A stretch of 64,000 nucleotides of DNA from Alcanivorax sp. S6407 (GCF_023016115.1 NZ_JALKBH010000002.1:310001-374000), one strand, 5' to 3'; numbered from the stretch's first letter, positions 9,229 to 17,805 are shown. Notes: generated by a model not told the origin, from the letters alone. Numbers and translations: made by a program.

Positions 9229-10319
9229 AGGCGCGCCACCTCCACATACCAGGGACGTTCACTGTCGATCTGCTCACGGGGGTCGCCATCAAAGCTCATC
9301 AGGAAATGTTCGCTAAGCAGCACCCGGCGACGGTAACGGGCCGGAACCCTGGCCAGAGGATCATGAGAGAAAAAGCCGCATACCAGCGCATCGTAGCGGC
9401 CGTGGAAAAAACTGATGGCATGCTCCAGCAGCAGTCGCAACAACTCGGGGTCGTCGTCTTCTACTGCCACACTGTGCAAGGTCAGGTAGGACAGTATTCC
9501 GCCGGGGGCAGGCAATCGCATCCCGCCGCGCAGCACACTGTGGGAATTGTAGAGATGGCGCATCAGGCCCAGGCCCCGGGCATAGCCAAGCACCCGGGTC
9601 TGCTTGATGGACTTCTGATCCCAGAAACCCACTACGCCCTTGAGCTCACCCCGTACCCACAGGCCAAGAAAGTTGTCCGGCTTCAGCCCATAGCAGTAAT
9701 CATCACCGCGCAACCGGGCAAGATCCCAGCTGGGGAAAAACTGTTTTTCCTTGCCCACCCGGGCAAGCAGCGCCGCGATGGCCGGCAAGTCATCCTCACC
9801 CGTCTGCCTGATAGTCACATCGGCAGGGGCCCGAGGCGCCCGCGGTCGGGTATAAAGCATACTGGTCTCAATGGTACCTGCCGGATAGTAAACCGGCAGG
9901 CCAGCGCGGCCGCTGGCCACCGTGGAGAGGGACGTGTCGTTATCACTGAGGATGGTGGTCTGCATCCACTCCCCCTCCGCCAACAGCTTGCGGATATGTC
10001 GGGAAATGCGATGCAGTACCCGGCCGTTGCGGGATTGCGGTGCAATGCGCAGGTCGTGGGCATAGCGCACCCGCTTTACCTCACCGTTGATCCACAGATT
10101 TCGCCAGCCGACATTGACGATCGCCCCCAGCCCATCCTGTTCGCCGGTGGGCTCAGCGACCCAGATATCCGGCTCTTCGCAGGTCACTTTCGCTCCCCGG
10201 AAATAATCCGGCCGTCGCTCGAAATTCAGGGTCACTGCACCCTGCTGGGGGGTACCTTGCAGCAGGGTAAGAATCGCCTCATTGTCCTGTTCGCAGGCAG
10301 CACGTATCCGGTAGCTCAC
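9225..10319 (-). CDS. Tandem GNAT-type N-acyltransferase
   Basis: The 364-aa protein begins YRIRAACEQDNEAILTLL, a typical GNAT start. It has a second GNAT-like lobe from about residue 165 (VTIRQTGEDDLPAIAALLARV). The segment NVGWRNLWINGEVKRVRYAHDLRIAP fits the acyl-CoA-binding strand region of lobe one. Predicted cytoplasmic transfer of an acyl group to an amine. It is coupled to the GH3 gene upstream and the condensation-like gene downstream (ATGA overlaps). The substrate is unknown. Confidence 0.7.
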   Translation of the reverse strand: MSYRIRAACEQDNEAILTLLQGTPQQGAVTLNFERRPDYFRGAKVTCEEPDIWVAEPTGEQDGLGAIVNVGWRNLWINGEVKRVRYAHDLRIAPQSRNGRVLHRISRHIRKLLAEGEWMQTTILSDNDTSLSTVASGRAGLPVYYPAGTIETSMLYTRPRAPRAPADVTIRQTGEDDLPAIAALLARVGKEKQFFPSWDLARLRGDDYCYGLKPDNFLGLWVRGELKGVVGFWDQKSIKQTRVLGYARGLGLMRHLYNSHSVLRGGMRLPAPGGILSYLTLHSVAVEDDDPELLRLLLEHAISFFHGRYDALVCGFFSHDPLARVPARYRRRVLLSEHFLMSFDGDPREQIDSERPWYVEVARL

Positions 10320-11941
10320 AGTGCCGGCTCCTCCCGGCTGGAGGAACTTTCAGCCACAGGCATCAACCAGCCTGGCAGGGGGCCCGGCCAGTACTGCAAC
10401 GACTCCATCTTGATGTTGCCTTCGATCATGCCGCGCTGACGGCACTGGTCCAGGTAACGCTCACGCATGGCCGAATGGATAACGCAACGAACCGGCTCCA
10501 GCTGGCCCAGGTTGCGTGCCAGCTGGTAGTGGAAATGCTGTAGCAATTCGGCTTCGAGCCGCTGGCCAGCATCACCGGCCTGATCCGCAGGCCCCTCCAG
10601 CAACAGCAGGTAACCCGGCTTGCCATTACCCGCATCGTCCACCGCCACCGTGCACACCGGCGTCACCGCGCCCGGCAAATCCAGTCGGCCAATCGCCTCG
10701 TCCAGCACCGGGGCGGTAAGTTTTTCGCCCACCAGATCGGTGGTCCCTGCCCGGCCCAGAAACGTCAGGATGGGAACCCCCTGGTTGAAACCTTCAACAA
10801 GCACCAGATCCTTGAGCTTGTATCGCAGCAGACCACTACCGGTACTCAGCAACGGCATCACCCGTTGCCCCTCGCTCAATTCCCACGGCGCATAAACCGT
10901 GCCGTCATCCGGATCCTGAAATTCATAGACATGGCTGCGGTACGCCAGGGTGTGCTCCCCCTGATAGGGAATGGTGACCACGCCTTCTGTGGCCCACAGG
11001 CCCTTGCCCTGAAAATCCGCCTGAGGCAGCAAGGCATGGAGCTGTTTTGCCCAAGGGCCGGAAGCCGCCGTATCCCAGGCACTGACCAGTGCCAGTGAAG
11101 GCCACAGCGCCGCAAAGAACTGCGGATCCAGAGAGCCATCCCAGTCCCGTAGCAAGGACGCAGCCCGGGGCGATTTCGGGCAACCGGGATTGTCGACTCC
11201 CTGCATGTGCTCGCCCCATTCACCAGAGGCCAGCACCGCCGCGAGTTCATGACGCCACAGGGCAAGGCTCTTGAGCAGGCCAAGACCAAAGGTCGGACTC
11301 CAGATCGACATCATCGACAGGGAGGAATCCGCCGCCAGCCAGGCCAGGGTGGCAAACAGGGAATCATCCGAGGTGCGCGCCATGGACACGTTCTGCGGCA
11401 CTGACTGGGTGGCGCCGGCCAACAGCCGCTTGCCCAGCGACATGAGCTGCAGATCGTCGTTGATCTCTTCACTCATGCTGTCACGCAGTGACGTGGGAAC
11501 CCAGGACATGGACCAGTAATGCCGCCCCTGCTTCAGCCGCGGAAACTGACGATACAGATCCACGACCCAGGGGCTGATGGCATTATCCAGCTCACCAAGA
11601 AACGCCTTGCTGTAGGGCACCCATTTGATAGCAGAAGTCGATCCGCTGGTGGGCTGAAAACGGCTCACCGGTGAACGGCTCAAGCTGCTTTCGCCCTTCT
11701 CACGATGTCCCTCAACACTGTCTCGCCAGTGTTCGTAATCGGTGACAGGCTGAGCAGCGGCAAACTGCTCCCAGCTCATATCCGCCCGCAAACCGGCCTG
11801 ATGATGCGCCGGCATACCGGCAACCTGGGCCAGTAACCGCGACAGGTTTTCACGCTGCACGGTTTCCAGTGACGATAACGAGCGGGCAAAACGGCGCTCA
11901 CCTGGCCCGGTGGCCAGCTTCAGTAGTTGGTGTCCAAACAT
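10316..11941 (-). CDS. GH3-family acyl-adenylating amido synthetase
   Basis: The 541-aa protein matches the GH3 family, adenylate-forming enzymes that join a carboxylic acid to an amine. Motif I is TSGSTSAIKWVPYS (about 98-111), a second motif is WATEGVVTIPYQG, and the C-terminal part carries FLGRAGTTDLVGEKLT. Plant relatives conjugate jasmonate or auxin to amino acids; bacterial members are largely uncharacterised. It lies 19 bp after the GNAT-like gene and overlaps the next GNAT gene by 4 bp. In this operon it probably activates the acid to be conjugated. Confidence 0.85.
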   Translation of the reverse strand: MFGHQLLKLATGPGERRFARSLSSLETVQRENLSRLLAQVAGMPAHHQAGLRADMSWEQFAAAQPVTDYEHWRDSVEGHREKGESSLSRSPVSRFQPTSGSTSAIKWVPYSKAFLGELDNAISPWVVDLYRQFPRLKQGRHYWSMSWVPTSLRDSMSEEINDDLQLMSLGKRLLAGATQSVPQNVSMARTSDDSLFATLAWLAADSSLSMMSIWSPTFGLGLLKSLALWRHELAAVLASGEWGEHMQGVDNPGCPKSPRAASLLRDWDGSLDPQFFAALWPSLALVSAWDTAASGPWAKQLHALLPQADFQGKGLWATEGVVTIPYQGEHTLAYRSHVYEFQDPDDGTVYAPWELSEGQRVMPLLSTGSGLLRYKLKDLVLVEGFNQGVPILTFLGRAGTTDLVGEKLTAPVLDEAIGRLDLPGAVTPVCTVAVDDAGNGKPGYLLLLEGPADQAGDAGQRLEAELLQHFHYQLARNLGQLEPVRCVIHSAMRERYLDQCRQRGMIEGNIKMESLQYWPGPLPGWLMPVAESSSSREEPAL

Positions 11942-11960
11942 GGGTGCCCCGTTGTTATTG

Positions 11961-12734
11961 TTATTTGGCCGGCATAGCGGTCATCGGCAGTCGGGACTTG
12001 CGGCGCATTTTACGCAGCAGTGTGAATGGGTAATTCAGAATCAGGGAGTAACTGACTTCACCCACACAAGGTAATTCCGTGCCACGCTGCCAGGTAGCAT
12101 TACGCTTTTCAAAAAAGTGAATCTTTTCGTTGCTGGCGCGCATTTCATCGGTAATTTGCGCCACACCGGATTTAAGATGGGTGTAGTCGCCACCGAAATC
12201 GAGCAACTTGTTTTTCGGGCAGTAATAAGGCTCGAACAACATCTCGCAGTAGTTATCCACGAGGCCTTCAAGCTTGTCGCAATGCTTTTCCGGATTGGGG
12301 TAATAATTGAGAAAATTATTCGCCATCAACAGGTAGGTCTTGTATCCCTTGGAGATCAGTAACCAGAACATGGGGCGGAAGGGATGACGAAGTTTTTCCC
12401 GAATCATGCGCAGGAAGAACGCCACGTGCAGGGCCTTGTTGCCCCAATACTGTTCTTCGATGATGGTGTCGCCACTGAAAACGCCCTTGACCGTTTTGTT
12501 GCCCATTTGCATGTCCAGAGTCTTCATTGTTGAAAACCCCACGATGCGTCCGGCACTGCGGTCTTCAACCAGAAACACACCGTCTTTCTCGGCCATGTCC
12601 TGACAAAACAGGTCCAAACTTATATTTTCGTAGTACTCCGAATATATCTCATACATTCGCCTTATTATTTTTACTGATACTTTAGAAATAGGAACATATC
12701 GCGCTTTTAACTTTGCCTTTTTTTCCCTTGCCAT
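11961..12734 (-). CDS. GNAT-fold-like protein, first gene of the GH3/RND operon
   Basis: The 257-aa basic protein starts MAREKKAKLKARYVPIS with a GGGAG ribosome site. GVFLVEDRSAGRIVGFSTMK, GVFSGDTIIEEQYWGNKAL and FWLLISKGYKTYLLMANNFL follow the strand-helix pattern of a GNAT acyltransferase (acyl-CoA pocket, then the helix after strand 5). It is more AT-rich than its neighbours. I do not recognise a named family; by position it is the first enzyme of the cluster. It could be an N-acyl amino acid synthase-like enzyme, but that is a guess. Confidence 0.6.
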   Translation of the reverse strand: MAREKKAKLKARYVPISKVSVKIIRRMYEIYSEYYENISLDLFCQDMAEKDGVFLVEDRSAGRIVGFSTMKTLDMQMGNKTVKGVFSGDTIIEEQYWGNKALHVAFFLRMIREKLRHPFRPMFWLLISKGYKTYLLMANNFLNYYPNPEKHCDKLEGLVDNYCEMLFEPYYCPKNKLLDFGGDYTHLKSGVAQITDEMRASNEKIHFFEKRNATWQRGTELPCVGEVSYSLILNYPFTLLRKMRRKSRLPMTAMPAK

Positions 12735-12934
12735 TCTCTAGCTCCCTGTTTCTTTTTATGCGATAAAGCGGGCGACATCATGGCCAGACAGGGTCAATGG
12801 TTTAATAGTAAAAACGGCCAATTTTTTGTTAAAAAGGGAAATTACTTGATTCCCTTTCTGTTATCGGCAGCATAGTGAGACTCGGTTCTCACATATAAAA
12901 ACAACAGGGTCCGGATAAAACCGGATAAAAAAGA
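12735..12934. promoter_or_regulatory. AT-rich divergent promoter region with a 10-bp direct repeat
   Basis: This 200-bp region lies between the divergent GNAT-like and AraC-family genes and should hold both promoters. The perfect tandem repeat CCGGATAAAA occupies 12911-12920 and 12921-12930, four bases before the araC-type ATG. It is a possible autoregulatory operator or leader element. I could not assign -35/-10 boxes with confidence. Confidence 0.5.
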
Positions 12935-13948
12935 ATGAAGAACCAGGGAATGGCTCTCGACGTTCCATTGATTTCTGCTCGTTACGCCCGCCGCTATTTA
13001 CGGTTCCTTCAAAGTCGCGGAATAAATGGCACGGTCGTGCTCGAAAATTCCGGTGTTGATATCGAAAAACTCGACAACCCTGACTCATACCTTTCCATGA
13101 AGCAGGTGTGCGATATTCTTCGCCAGGGTAACGAACTGCTGGATGACCCCTCTGCCAGTTTTGAGTTTGGCCGCGAACTGGATCTTCAGTGCCATGGCCT
13201 GTTCGGCTTTGCCCTCCTTCGTCAGCAGGACTTCCCCAAACTCATCAACATGGTGGTCCAGTATCTGCGCGTATCGCTGCCACTCATGGATATGGAAATC
13301 AGCTGCCAGGCCGGCCTGATCAGCATCCAGCTTCACGACAACTGGGACCTGGGTGATCTCAAGCCCACCATTACCAACATCTACATGGGCAGCATCTACT
13401 CACTGGCATCCCTGGTGTGCCGCAAATTCACCTTCGAGTTCGATTTCCCTCATCCGGGCAGATCCCCCAACTGGCAGCAGCTGAGCAACGGCGTGGAGGC
13501 ACTTTTCAACCGTCCGGCCAACCGGGTGTTGATGCCGCTGTCCGCAAGACAGGCACGCAATGATGAAGCCAGTATGGCCGGCTTTCTGGCCAGCGCCCGA
13601 TCCCGGGAGCAACTGAACAAGGATGACAGCCTGCGGGTGGCCTCCCGGGTGCGTCAGCAAATCATCAGCGCTCCTGGTCGCAACAGCAGCCTGGAACGTG
13701 TGGCAGAAGGGCTGGGCATGAGCCCGCGCTCGGTACGCCGTCACCTGAGTTTGGCGGGTTACTCATTCAGTACCATCCGTAACGAAGTGCGGGAAACCTT
13801 TGCCACCCGCTTCCTGGAAGACACTGATATGCCATTGGGCAAGATCGCAGAACACATGGGTTACAGCGACCAGGCCAGTTTCAGCAAGGCCTACCGGGGC
13901 TGGACCGGCAAGACCCCGGGGGAGGTACGCCGGGCCCAGCGTCAATAA
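12935..13948 (+). CDS. AraC-family regulator with N-terminal ligand-binding domain
   Basis: The 337-aa protein has an arabinose-binding-like N-terminal region (about 20-200) and a C-terminal AraC HTH pair: LERVAEGLGMSPRSVRRHLSLAG (helix-turn-helix 1) and IAEHMGYSDQASFSKAYRGWTG (helix-turn-helix 2, canonical FSRAFKRWTG type). It is divergent from the GH3/GNAT/RND operon and so its most likely regulator. The binding-type protein gene downstream may be another target. Confidence 0.85.
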   Translation: MKNQGMALDVPLISARYARRYLRFLQSRGINGTVVLENSGVDIEKLDNPDSYLSMKQVCDILRQGNELLDDPSASFEFGRELDLQCHGLFGFALLRQQDFPKLINMVVQYLRVSLPLMDMEISCQAGLISIQLHDNWDLGDLKPTITNIYMGSIYSLASLVCRKFTFEFDFPHPGRSPNWQQLSNGVEALFNRPANRVLMPLSARQARNDEASMAGFLASARSREQLNKDDSLRVASRVRQQIISAPGRNSSLERVAEGLGMSPRSVRRHLSLAGYSFSTIRNEVRETFATRFLEDTDMPLGKIAEHMGYSDQASFSKAYRGWTGKTPGEVRRAQRQ

Positions 13949-14126
13949 CCATCAAATTGCAAATTGGCGAAATAATTGACCCAAAATAGCCCGAACCTGA
14001 CTCCCGCGGCTTTTTCTTTCGGAACCTTTACCTCTACTATCCACTCATATTGAAAAGGGCACGGGTAGGGATTCACCCAAGCGCCCACAAACAGCGATAC
14101 CAGTAACAACAACGCAGGATGACTCC

Positions 14127-15116
14127 ATGAAGAAGCTTTTGACCGCCGCTTTCGCGGCCTGTGCACTGGCCACCTCTGTGACCGCCCAGGCTGCACCGCA
14201 AAAAATCTGTGTATTCGACATCGTGGGTAATGTCGGCCCGATGATGGGTGCCATGAAAGACTGGCAGACTGCTGCCGTAGGCTGGGGTATTGATGCCGAG
14301 CTGGTTCCCTACACCAACGAAGCCATCGCTGCTGAAGACCTCAAAGCGGGTGTCTGTGACGCGGCCCTCGTGACCGGTATCCGTGGCCGTGGCTTTAACC
14401 AGTATGCCGGCACCGTGGATTCCATCGGCGCCATCCCCTCCATGGATCACATGCGTATCGTGCTGCAGGTACTGTCCATGCCGCAGAGCGCCGCCAAACT
14501 GTCTCAGGGTTCCTATCAGATCATGGGTATCGCCCCCGCAGGTGCAGCCTATGTCTTCGTGAACGACAAGGAAGTGAACACCCTGGCCAAGGCTGCCGGC
14601 AAGCGTGTCGCCGTACTCGAGTACGATGAAACCCAGGCCAAGCTGGTATCCCAGGTAGGTGCTACTCCGGTTGCCTCCGACATCACCAACTTCTCCACCA
14701 AGTTCAATAACGGTGTGGTAGACGTGATTGCGGCCCCGCTGGCGGCCTATGAAGCACTGGAACTTTACAAGGGGCTGTCTCCGGACGGTGGCATCATCAA
14801 CTACCCGCTGGTACAGCTGACCATCCAGCTGATCGCCAAGAAAGACGCTTTCTCTCCGGACGTGGCGCAGAAATCCCGCGAGTACTTCTTCCAGAACCTG
14901 GATCGCATCGTCGCCCAGCTGCAGAAAGAAGAAGAGAAAGTGGATCCCAAGTGGTGGGTTGAAATTCCGGATGCGGACAAGGCCGAGTACGAAGTACTGA
15001 TGCAGGAAGCCCGCAACCAGCTGCGTACCGAAGGCTACTACAGCCCGGATATGCTGGACATGCTGCGCAAGGTTCGCTGCAAGCTGGACCAGAGCCGTCC
15101 TGAGTGCACCGGCTGA
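14127..15116 (+). CDS. Secreted putative solute-binding protein (DUF6091-like)
   Basis: The 329-aa protein has a clear signal peptide (MKKLLTAAFAACALATSVTAQA, cleavage near residue 22). The mature part has alternating strands and helices like a periplasmic binding protein: PQKICVFDIVGNVGPMMGAMKDW, VCDAALVTGIRGRGF, GKRVAVLEYDETQAKLVSQ. Four cysteines (mature start, mid and C-terminal CKLDQSRPEC) may form disulfides. No transporter genes lie next to it. A duplicated terminator follows. The DUF assignment is from memory of similar proteins. Confidence 0.65.
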   Translation: MKKLLTAAFAACALATSVTAQAAPQKICVFDIVGNVGPMMGAMKDWQTAAVGWGIDAELVPYTNEAIAAEDLKAGVCDAALVTGIRGRGFNQYAGTVDSIGAIPSMDHMRIVLQVLSMPQSAAKLSQGSYQIMGIAPAGAAYVFVNDKEVNTLAKAAGKRVAVLEYDETQAKLVSQVGATPVASDITNFSTKFNNGVVDVIAAPLAAYEALELYKGLSPDGGIINYPLVQLTIQLIAKKDAFSPDVAQKSREYFFQNLDRIVAQLQKEEEKVDPKWWVEIPDADKAEYEVLMQEARNQLRTEGYYSPDMLDMLRKVRCKLDQSRPECTG

Positions 15117-15123
15117 GCAAGTC

Positions 15124-15223
15124 TCAAGCTACAAGCTACAAGCTACAACGCGATTGAAGCTTGCTAGTGATTAAACGCAAAGAGGCCGCGCCCACACCCT
15201 GGACGCGGCCTCTTTCGTTTTTG
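15124..15223 (+). repeat. Terminator-bearing module, copy 1, with (CAAGCTA)3
   Basis: It starts with three CAAGCTA heptamers (15125-15145), then CAACGCGATTG, then a terminator hairpin preceded by AACGCAAAGAGG. A near-identical module is repeated at 15383-15470. Confidence 0.75.
15179..15216 (+). terminator. Rho-independent terminator of the binding-type protein gene
   Basis: The stem AAAGAGGCCGCG / CGCGGCCTCTTT with a CCCACACCCTGGA loop is followed by CGTTTTT. Confidence 0.85.
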
Positions 15224-15224
15224 G

Positions 15225-15402
15225 GAAGCGAGTTTCGAGGTTCGAGTAGCGAGTTTCGAAGATCAAAACCCGGGGACACACGAAACCGGAACTGCGCTTT
15301 GACTCCGTGATCTCTGTGCCCTCTGTGGTAAAACCGTTTTTGATTTATGCCTTTCGCAACTCGAAACTCGTCCCTCGCAACTCACAGCTACAAGCTACAA
15401 CG
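15225..15402. repeat. Inverted pair of heptamer arrays (GTTTCGA type)
   Basis: The left array (15225-15259) reads GAAGCGA, GTTTCGA, GGTTCGA, GTAGCGA, GTTTCGA. The right array (15354-15402) has seven units: TCGCAAC, TCGAAAC, TCGTCCC, TCGCAAC, TCACAGC, TACAAGC, TACAACG. Between them, 15303-15333 holds a TCTGTGCCCTCTGTGGTAAA motif that recurs inverted at 63699-63720. Confidence 0.7.
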
Positions 15403-15429
15403 CGGTTGGTAGCTTGCCGGAAACTGAAC

Positions 15430-15466
15430 GCAAAGAGGCCGCGCCCAACTCTGGACGCGGCCTCAC
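15430..15466 (+). terminator. Second copy of the terminator hairpin
   Basis: The stem GAGGCCGCG / CGCGGCCTC is repeated with the same AACGCAAA leader, but the 3' flank is CACACG instead of a T-tract, so this copy is probably weaker. Confidence 0.6.
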
Positions 15467-15496
15467 ACGTTTAAACCTCTGATGACCTATGCCGCG

Positions 15497-15538
15497 TTGC
15501 AGCTTGCAGCTTGTAGCTTGTAGCTTGTAGCTTGCCAC
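15497..15538. repeat. Heptamer array TTGCAGC/TTGTAGC
   Basis: Six units in register (TTGCAGC twice, TTGTAGC three times, TTGCCAC) abut the stop codon of the acyl-CoA dehydrogenase gene. Confidence 0.8.
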
Positions 15539-16681
15539 TCACAATCCCATCTGCTTGGCGATGACCTCGTTCATGATCTCGTGGGTGCCGCCGCCGATGG
15601 AGAGAATGCGGTTGTCGCGGTAGAGACGCTCGACGATGGTGCCGCGCATGTAGCCGCTGCCGCCAAACAGCTGTACCGCGTCATAGGTCACGCGGTCGGC
15701 ACAGCGGGTGGCCACATTCTTGGCCATGGACACATCCAGAACGCAGTTCTCGCCCGCGGCAATCTTCGCCGCCACCCGGTAGGTGAATTCGGTACTGGCC
15801 TTGATGTCCGTGGCCATCTCGGCGAGCTTGTGACGGGTCACCTGAAAGCCTGCCAGCGGGCGCCCAAACGCCTCCCTTTCTTTCACATAGCGCAGGCACT
15901 CATCCAGAGCCAGCTGGGCGGTGCTGTTGGCTGTCACTGCCAGGATCAGGCGCTCCATCTGAAAGTTGCTCATGATGCAGTAGAAACCACCATTTTCAGG
16001 GCCAATCAGGTTCTCCACCGGCACCCTGCAATCCTCAAAAAACAGCTCGGCAGTATCAGACGCCCACCAGCCCATCTTCTTCAGCTTGCGCCCCACGGTA
16101 AAACCCGGGGTGCCCTTCTCGATCAGCAACAGACTGATGCCACCGTAACCCTTGTCCCCGGTACGCACTGCCACCGTGTAGTAATCCGCCCGCACACCAC
16201 TGGTGATGAAAGTCTTGGAACCATTGACCACATAGTGATCGCCATCGCGCACCGCCCGGGTACGCAGGTTGGCCACATCGGAGCCGCCATTGGGCTCGGT
16301 GATGGCCAGGGCAGAGATCTTTTCGCCACCGATCACCGCCGGGATCACCGCTTCCTTCATGGCATCAGTGCCCCATTTCCACACTGGCGGCAACCCGATA
16401 TCCAGTGAACCGAGACTGGCACACAGGCCTCCCGATGAGCAGCGCACCAGCTCTTCACAGGCGGCCACCTTCATGAATACATCTTCACCGGTGCCGCCGT
16501 ACTCGGCGGGGGCATTGATACTGAGAATGCCCGCTTCTGCGGCCTTGTTGTAAAGCTCCCGGGGGAACTCCCCCGCCTCTTCCCAGTCATCCACATGGGG
16601 AAGAATTTCCTTCTCCACAAACTTGCGGACCGTGGCCCGCACCATCTGATGAGTCTCGTTGAAATAATCCAGTGCGCTCAC
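15539..16681 (-). CDS. Acyl-CoA dehydrogenase
   Basis: This 380-aa FAD enzyme of fatty-acyl or branched-acyl-CoA oxidation has the usual domains: an N-terminal helical domain (DYFNETHQMVRATVRKFVEKEI), a middle beta domain with ALAITEPNGGSDVANLRTRA, and a C-terminal domain with DAVQLFGGSGYMRGTIVERLYRD and GGTHEIMNEVIAKQMGL. The catalytic base cannot be fixed by eye. I chose the GTG start because AAGGAGG lies just upstream; a TTG seven codons earlier is less likely. The substrate chain length is unknown. Confidence 0.9.
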   Translation of the reverse strand: MSALDYFNETHQMVRATVRKFVEKEILPHVDDWEEAGEFPRELYNKAAEAGILSINAPAEYGGTGEDVFMKVAACEELVRCSSGGLCASLGSLDIGLPPVWKWGTDAMKEAVIPAVIGGEKISALAITEPNGGSDVANLRTRAVRDGDHYVVNGSKTFITSGVRADYYTVAVRTGDKGYGGISLLLIEKGTPGFTVGRKLKKMGWWASDTAELFFEDCRVPVENLIGPENGGFYCIMSNFQMERLILAVTANSTAQLALDECLRYVKEREAFGRPLAGFQVTRHKLAEMATDIKASTEFTYRVAAKIAAGENCVLDVSMAKNVATRCADRVTYDAVQLFGGSGYMRGTIVERLYRDNRILSIGGGTHEIMNEVIAKQMGL

Positions 16682-17020
16682 AGGGCCTCCTTCTTGATTC
16701 AACCTAGCGCTTGCTTGGTTTAGACCTTAACAGACCCGCATGGGAAGAGGCTATACACCTTGTCGCGTTATGTGGATTGGGGGTTGGTTGAGGGAAGGAG
16801 AGCCGCAGAAGAACGAATGGCCTGAGAGAGGGCCATCCGGTCAAGGTGGGGAAAGGCAGTTTAAAGTTGAAAGTTCAAAGTTGAAACGCGGGCCGGGTTG
16901 GGGGGTGCTGCAATGTGGTTGTCCGCGATTATCGGTGATGGCGTCGGGGTCTCTCTCCAGATAGGTCTCCGCAGCCTGAAACCCCTACCTCGCCTGGCCT
17001 CGGATCGCGGTCGAACGACC
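16682..17020. repeat. Gene-free region with AGTTGAA heptamer array
   Basis: No convincing gene is present. The array AGTTTAA, AGTTGAA, AGTTCAA, AGTTGAA occupies 16858-16885. The sequence from about 16970 resembles the left flank of the composite element at 30460-30500. Confidence 0.6.
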
Positions 17021-17196
17021 GTTATTCGCTACGCTCACCCTTCGGGCCGCACTGCGTGCGTTACTCCGCTACGCTACGTTCCTACTGCGGCTTCGTAGAA
17101 AGGCTGAAAACCAGGGAACTATTTGGGTTTTCCTTTCCAATCAAGCGTAGCTTGTAGCTTGTAGCTTGTAGCTTGTAGCTTGTAGCTTGTAGCTGG
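17021..17196. repeat. Composite intergenic element, copy 1, with (TAGCTTG)6
   Basis: It runs from GTTATTCGCTACGCTCACCC through TTCGGGCCGCACTGCGTGCG and GCGGCTTCGTAGAAAG to a weak inverted repeat (AAAACCAGGGAACT...GGGTTTT) and TCCAATCAAGCG, then six TAGCTTG units and one TAGCTGG (17148-17196). It ends 6 bp from the recR stop. It aligns over its length with 30502-30679. Confidence 0.85.
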
Positions 17197-17202
17197 TTGC
17201 GG

Positions 17203-17805
17203 CTAGCTCTCGAAGGGGCGGCGGGCGCGGAGGGCCTGGGCCAGGGTGGCACCGTCGACGAATTCCAGATCGCCGCCCATGGGCACGCCCTGGGCGATGC
17301 GGGTCACCTGTACGCCAGCATCCTGGGCCAGATCCAGCACATAGTGGGCGGTGGCCTCGCCTTCCACGGTGGTGCCGGTGGCGAGAATCAGCTCGCGGAT
17401 TTCTCCGCCTTGCAGACGCTGCTCCAGCACATCCAGACCCAGCTCGCGTGGACCAATGCCATCCAGCGGTGACAGCTCCCCCATGAGGACAAAGTACTGC
17501 CCCAGGTATTCACCAGACTGCTCAAAGGCCAGCACATCCGCCGGGGTAGAAACGATGCAGATCAGCGAGCCATCACGCTTCGGGCTCTCACAGATCGGAC
17601 ACAGCTCGGACTCCGCATAGTTGCGGCAACGCTGGCAGTGCTGCACCCCATCCATGGCCGCATGCAGGGCATCACCCAGACGGCGGCCCTGCTCCCGACC
17701 ACGATCGAGCAAGGCGTAGGCCATACGCTGGGCGGAGCGGGGTCCGACACCGGGCAGGCAGGTAAAGGCATGGATGAGTTGGTCAACCAGCGGAGCGTGC
17801 TTCAC
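17203..17805 (-). CDS. recR: Recombination mediator RecR
   Basis: This 200-aa partner of RecF/RecO helps load RecA at gaps. Features in order: a helix-hairpin-helix (FTCLPGVGPRSAQRMAYALLDR), a C4 zinc finger (CQRCRNYAESELCPIC, about 57-72) and a Toprim domain (ICIVSTPADVLAFEQSGEYLGQYFVL...GIGPREL). Its length matches the family. It sits 10 bp after ybaB in the conserved dnaX-ybaB-recR order. Confidence 0.95.
   Translation of the reverse strand: MKHAPLVDQLIHAFTCLPGVGPRSAQRMAYALLDRGREQGRRLGDALHAAMDGVQHCQRCRNYAESELCPICESPKRDGSLICIVSTPADVLAFEQSGEYLGQYFVLMGELSPLDGIGPRELGLDVLEQRLQGGEIRELILATGTTVEGEATAHYVLDLAQDAGVQVTRIAQGVPMGGDLEFVDGATLAQALRARRPFES

Noticed and set aside
17148-17196. Heptamer arrays as possible CRISPR
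   Set aside because: Units are 7 bp with no spacers and no cas genes; plain tandem repeats.
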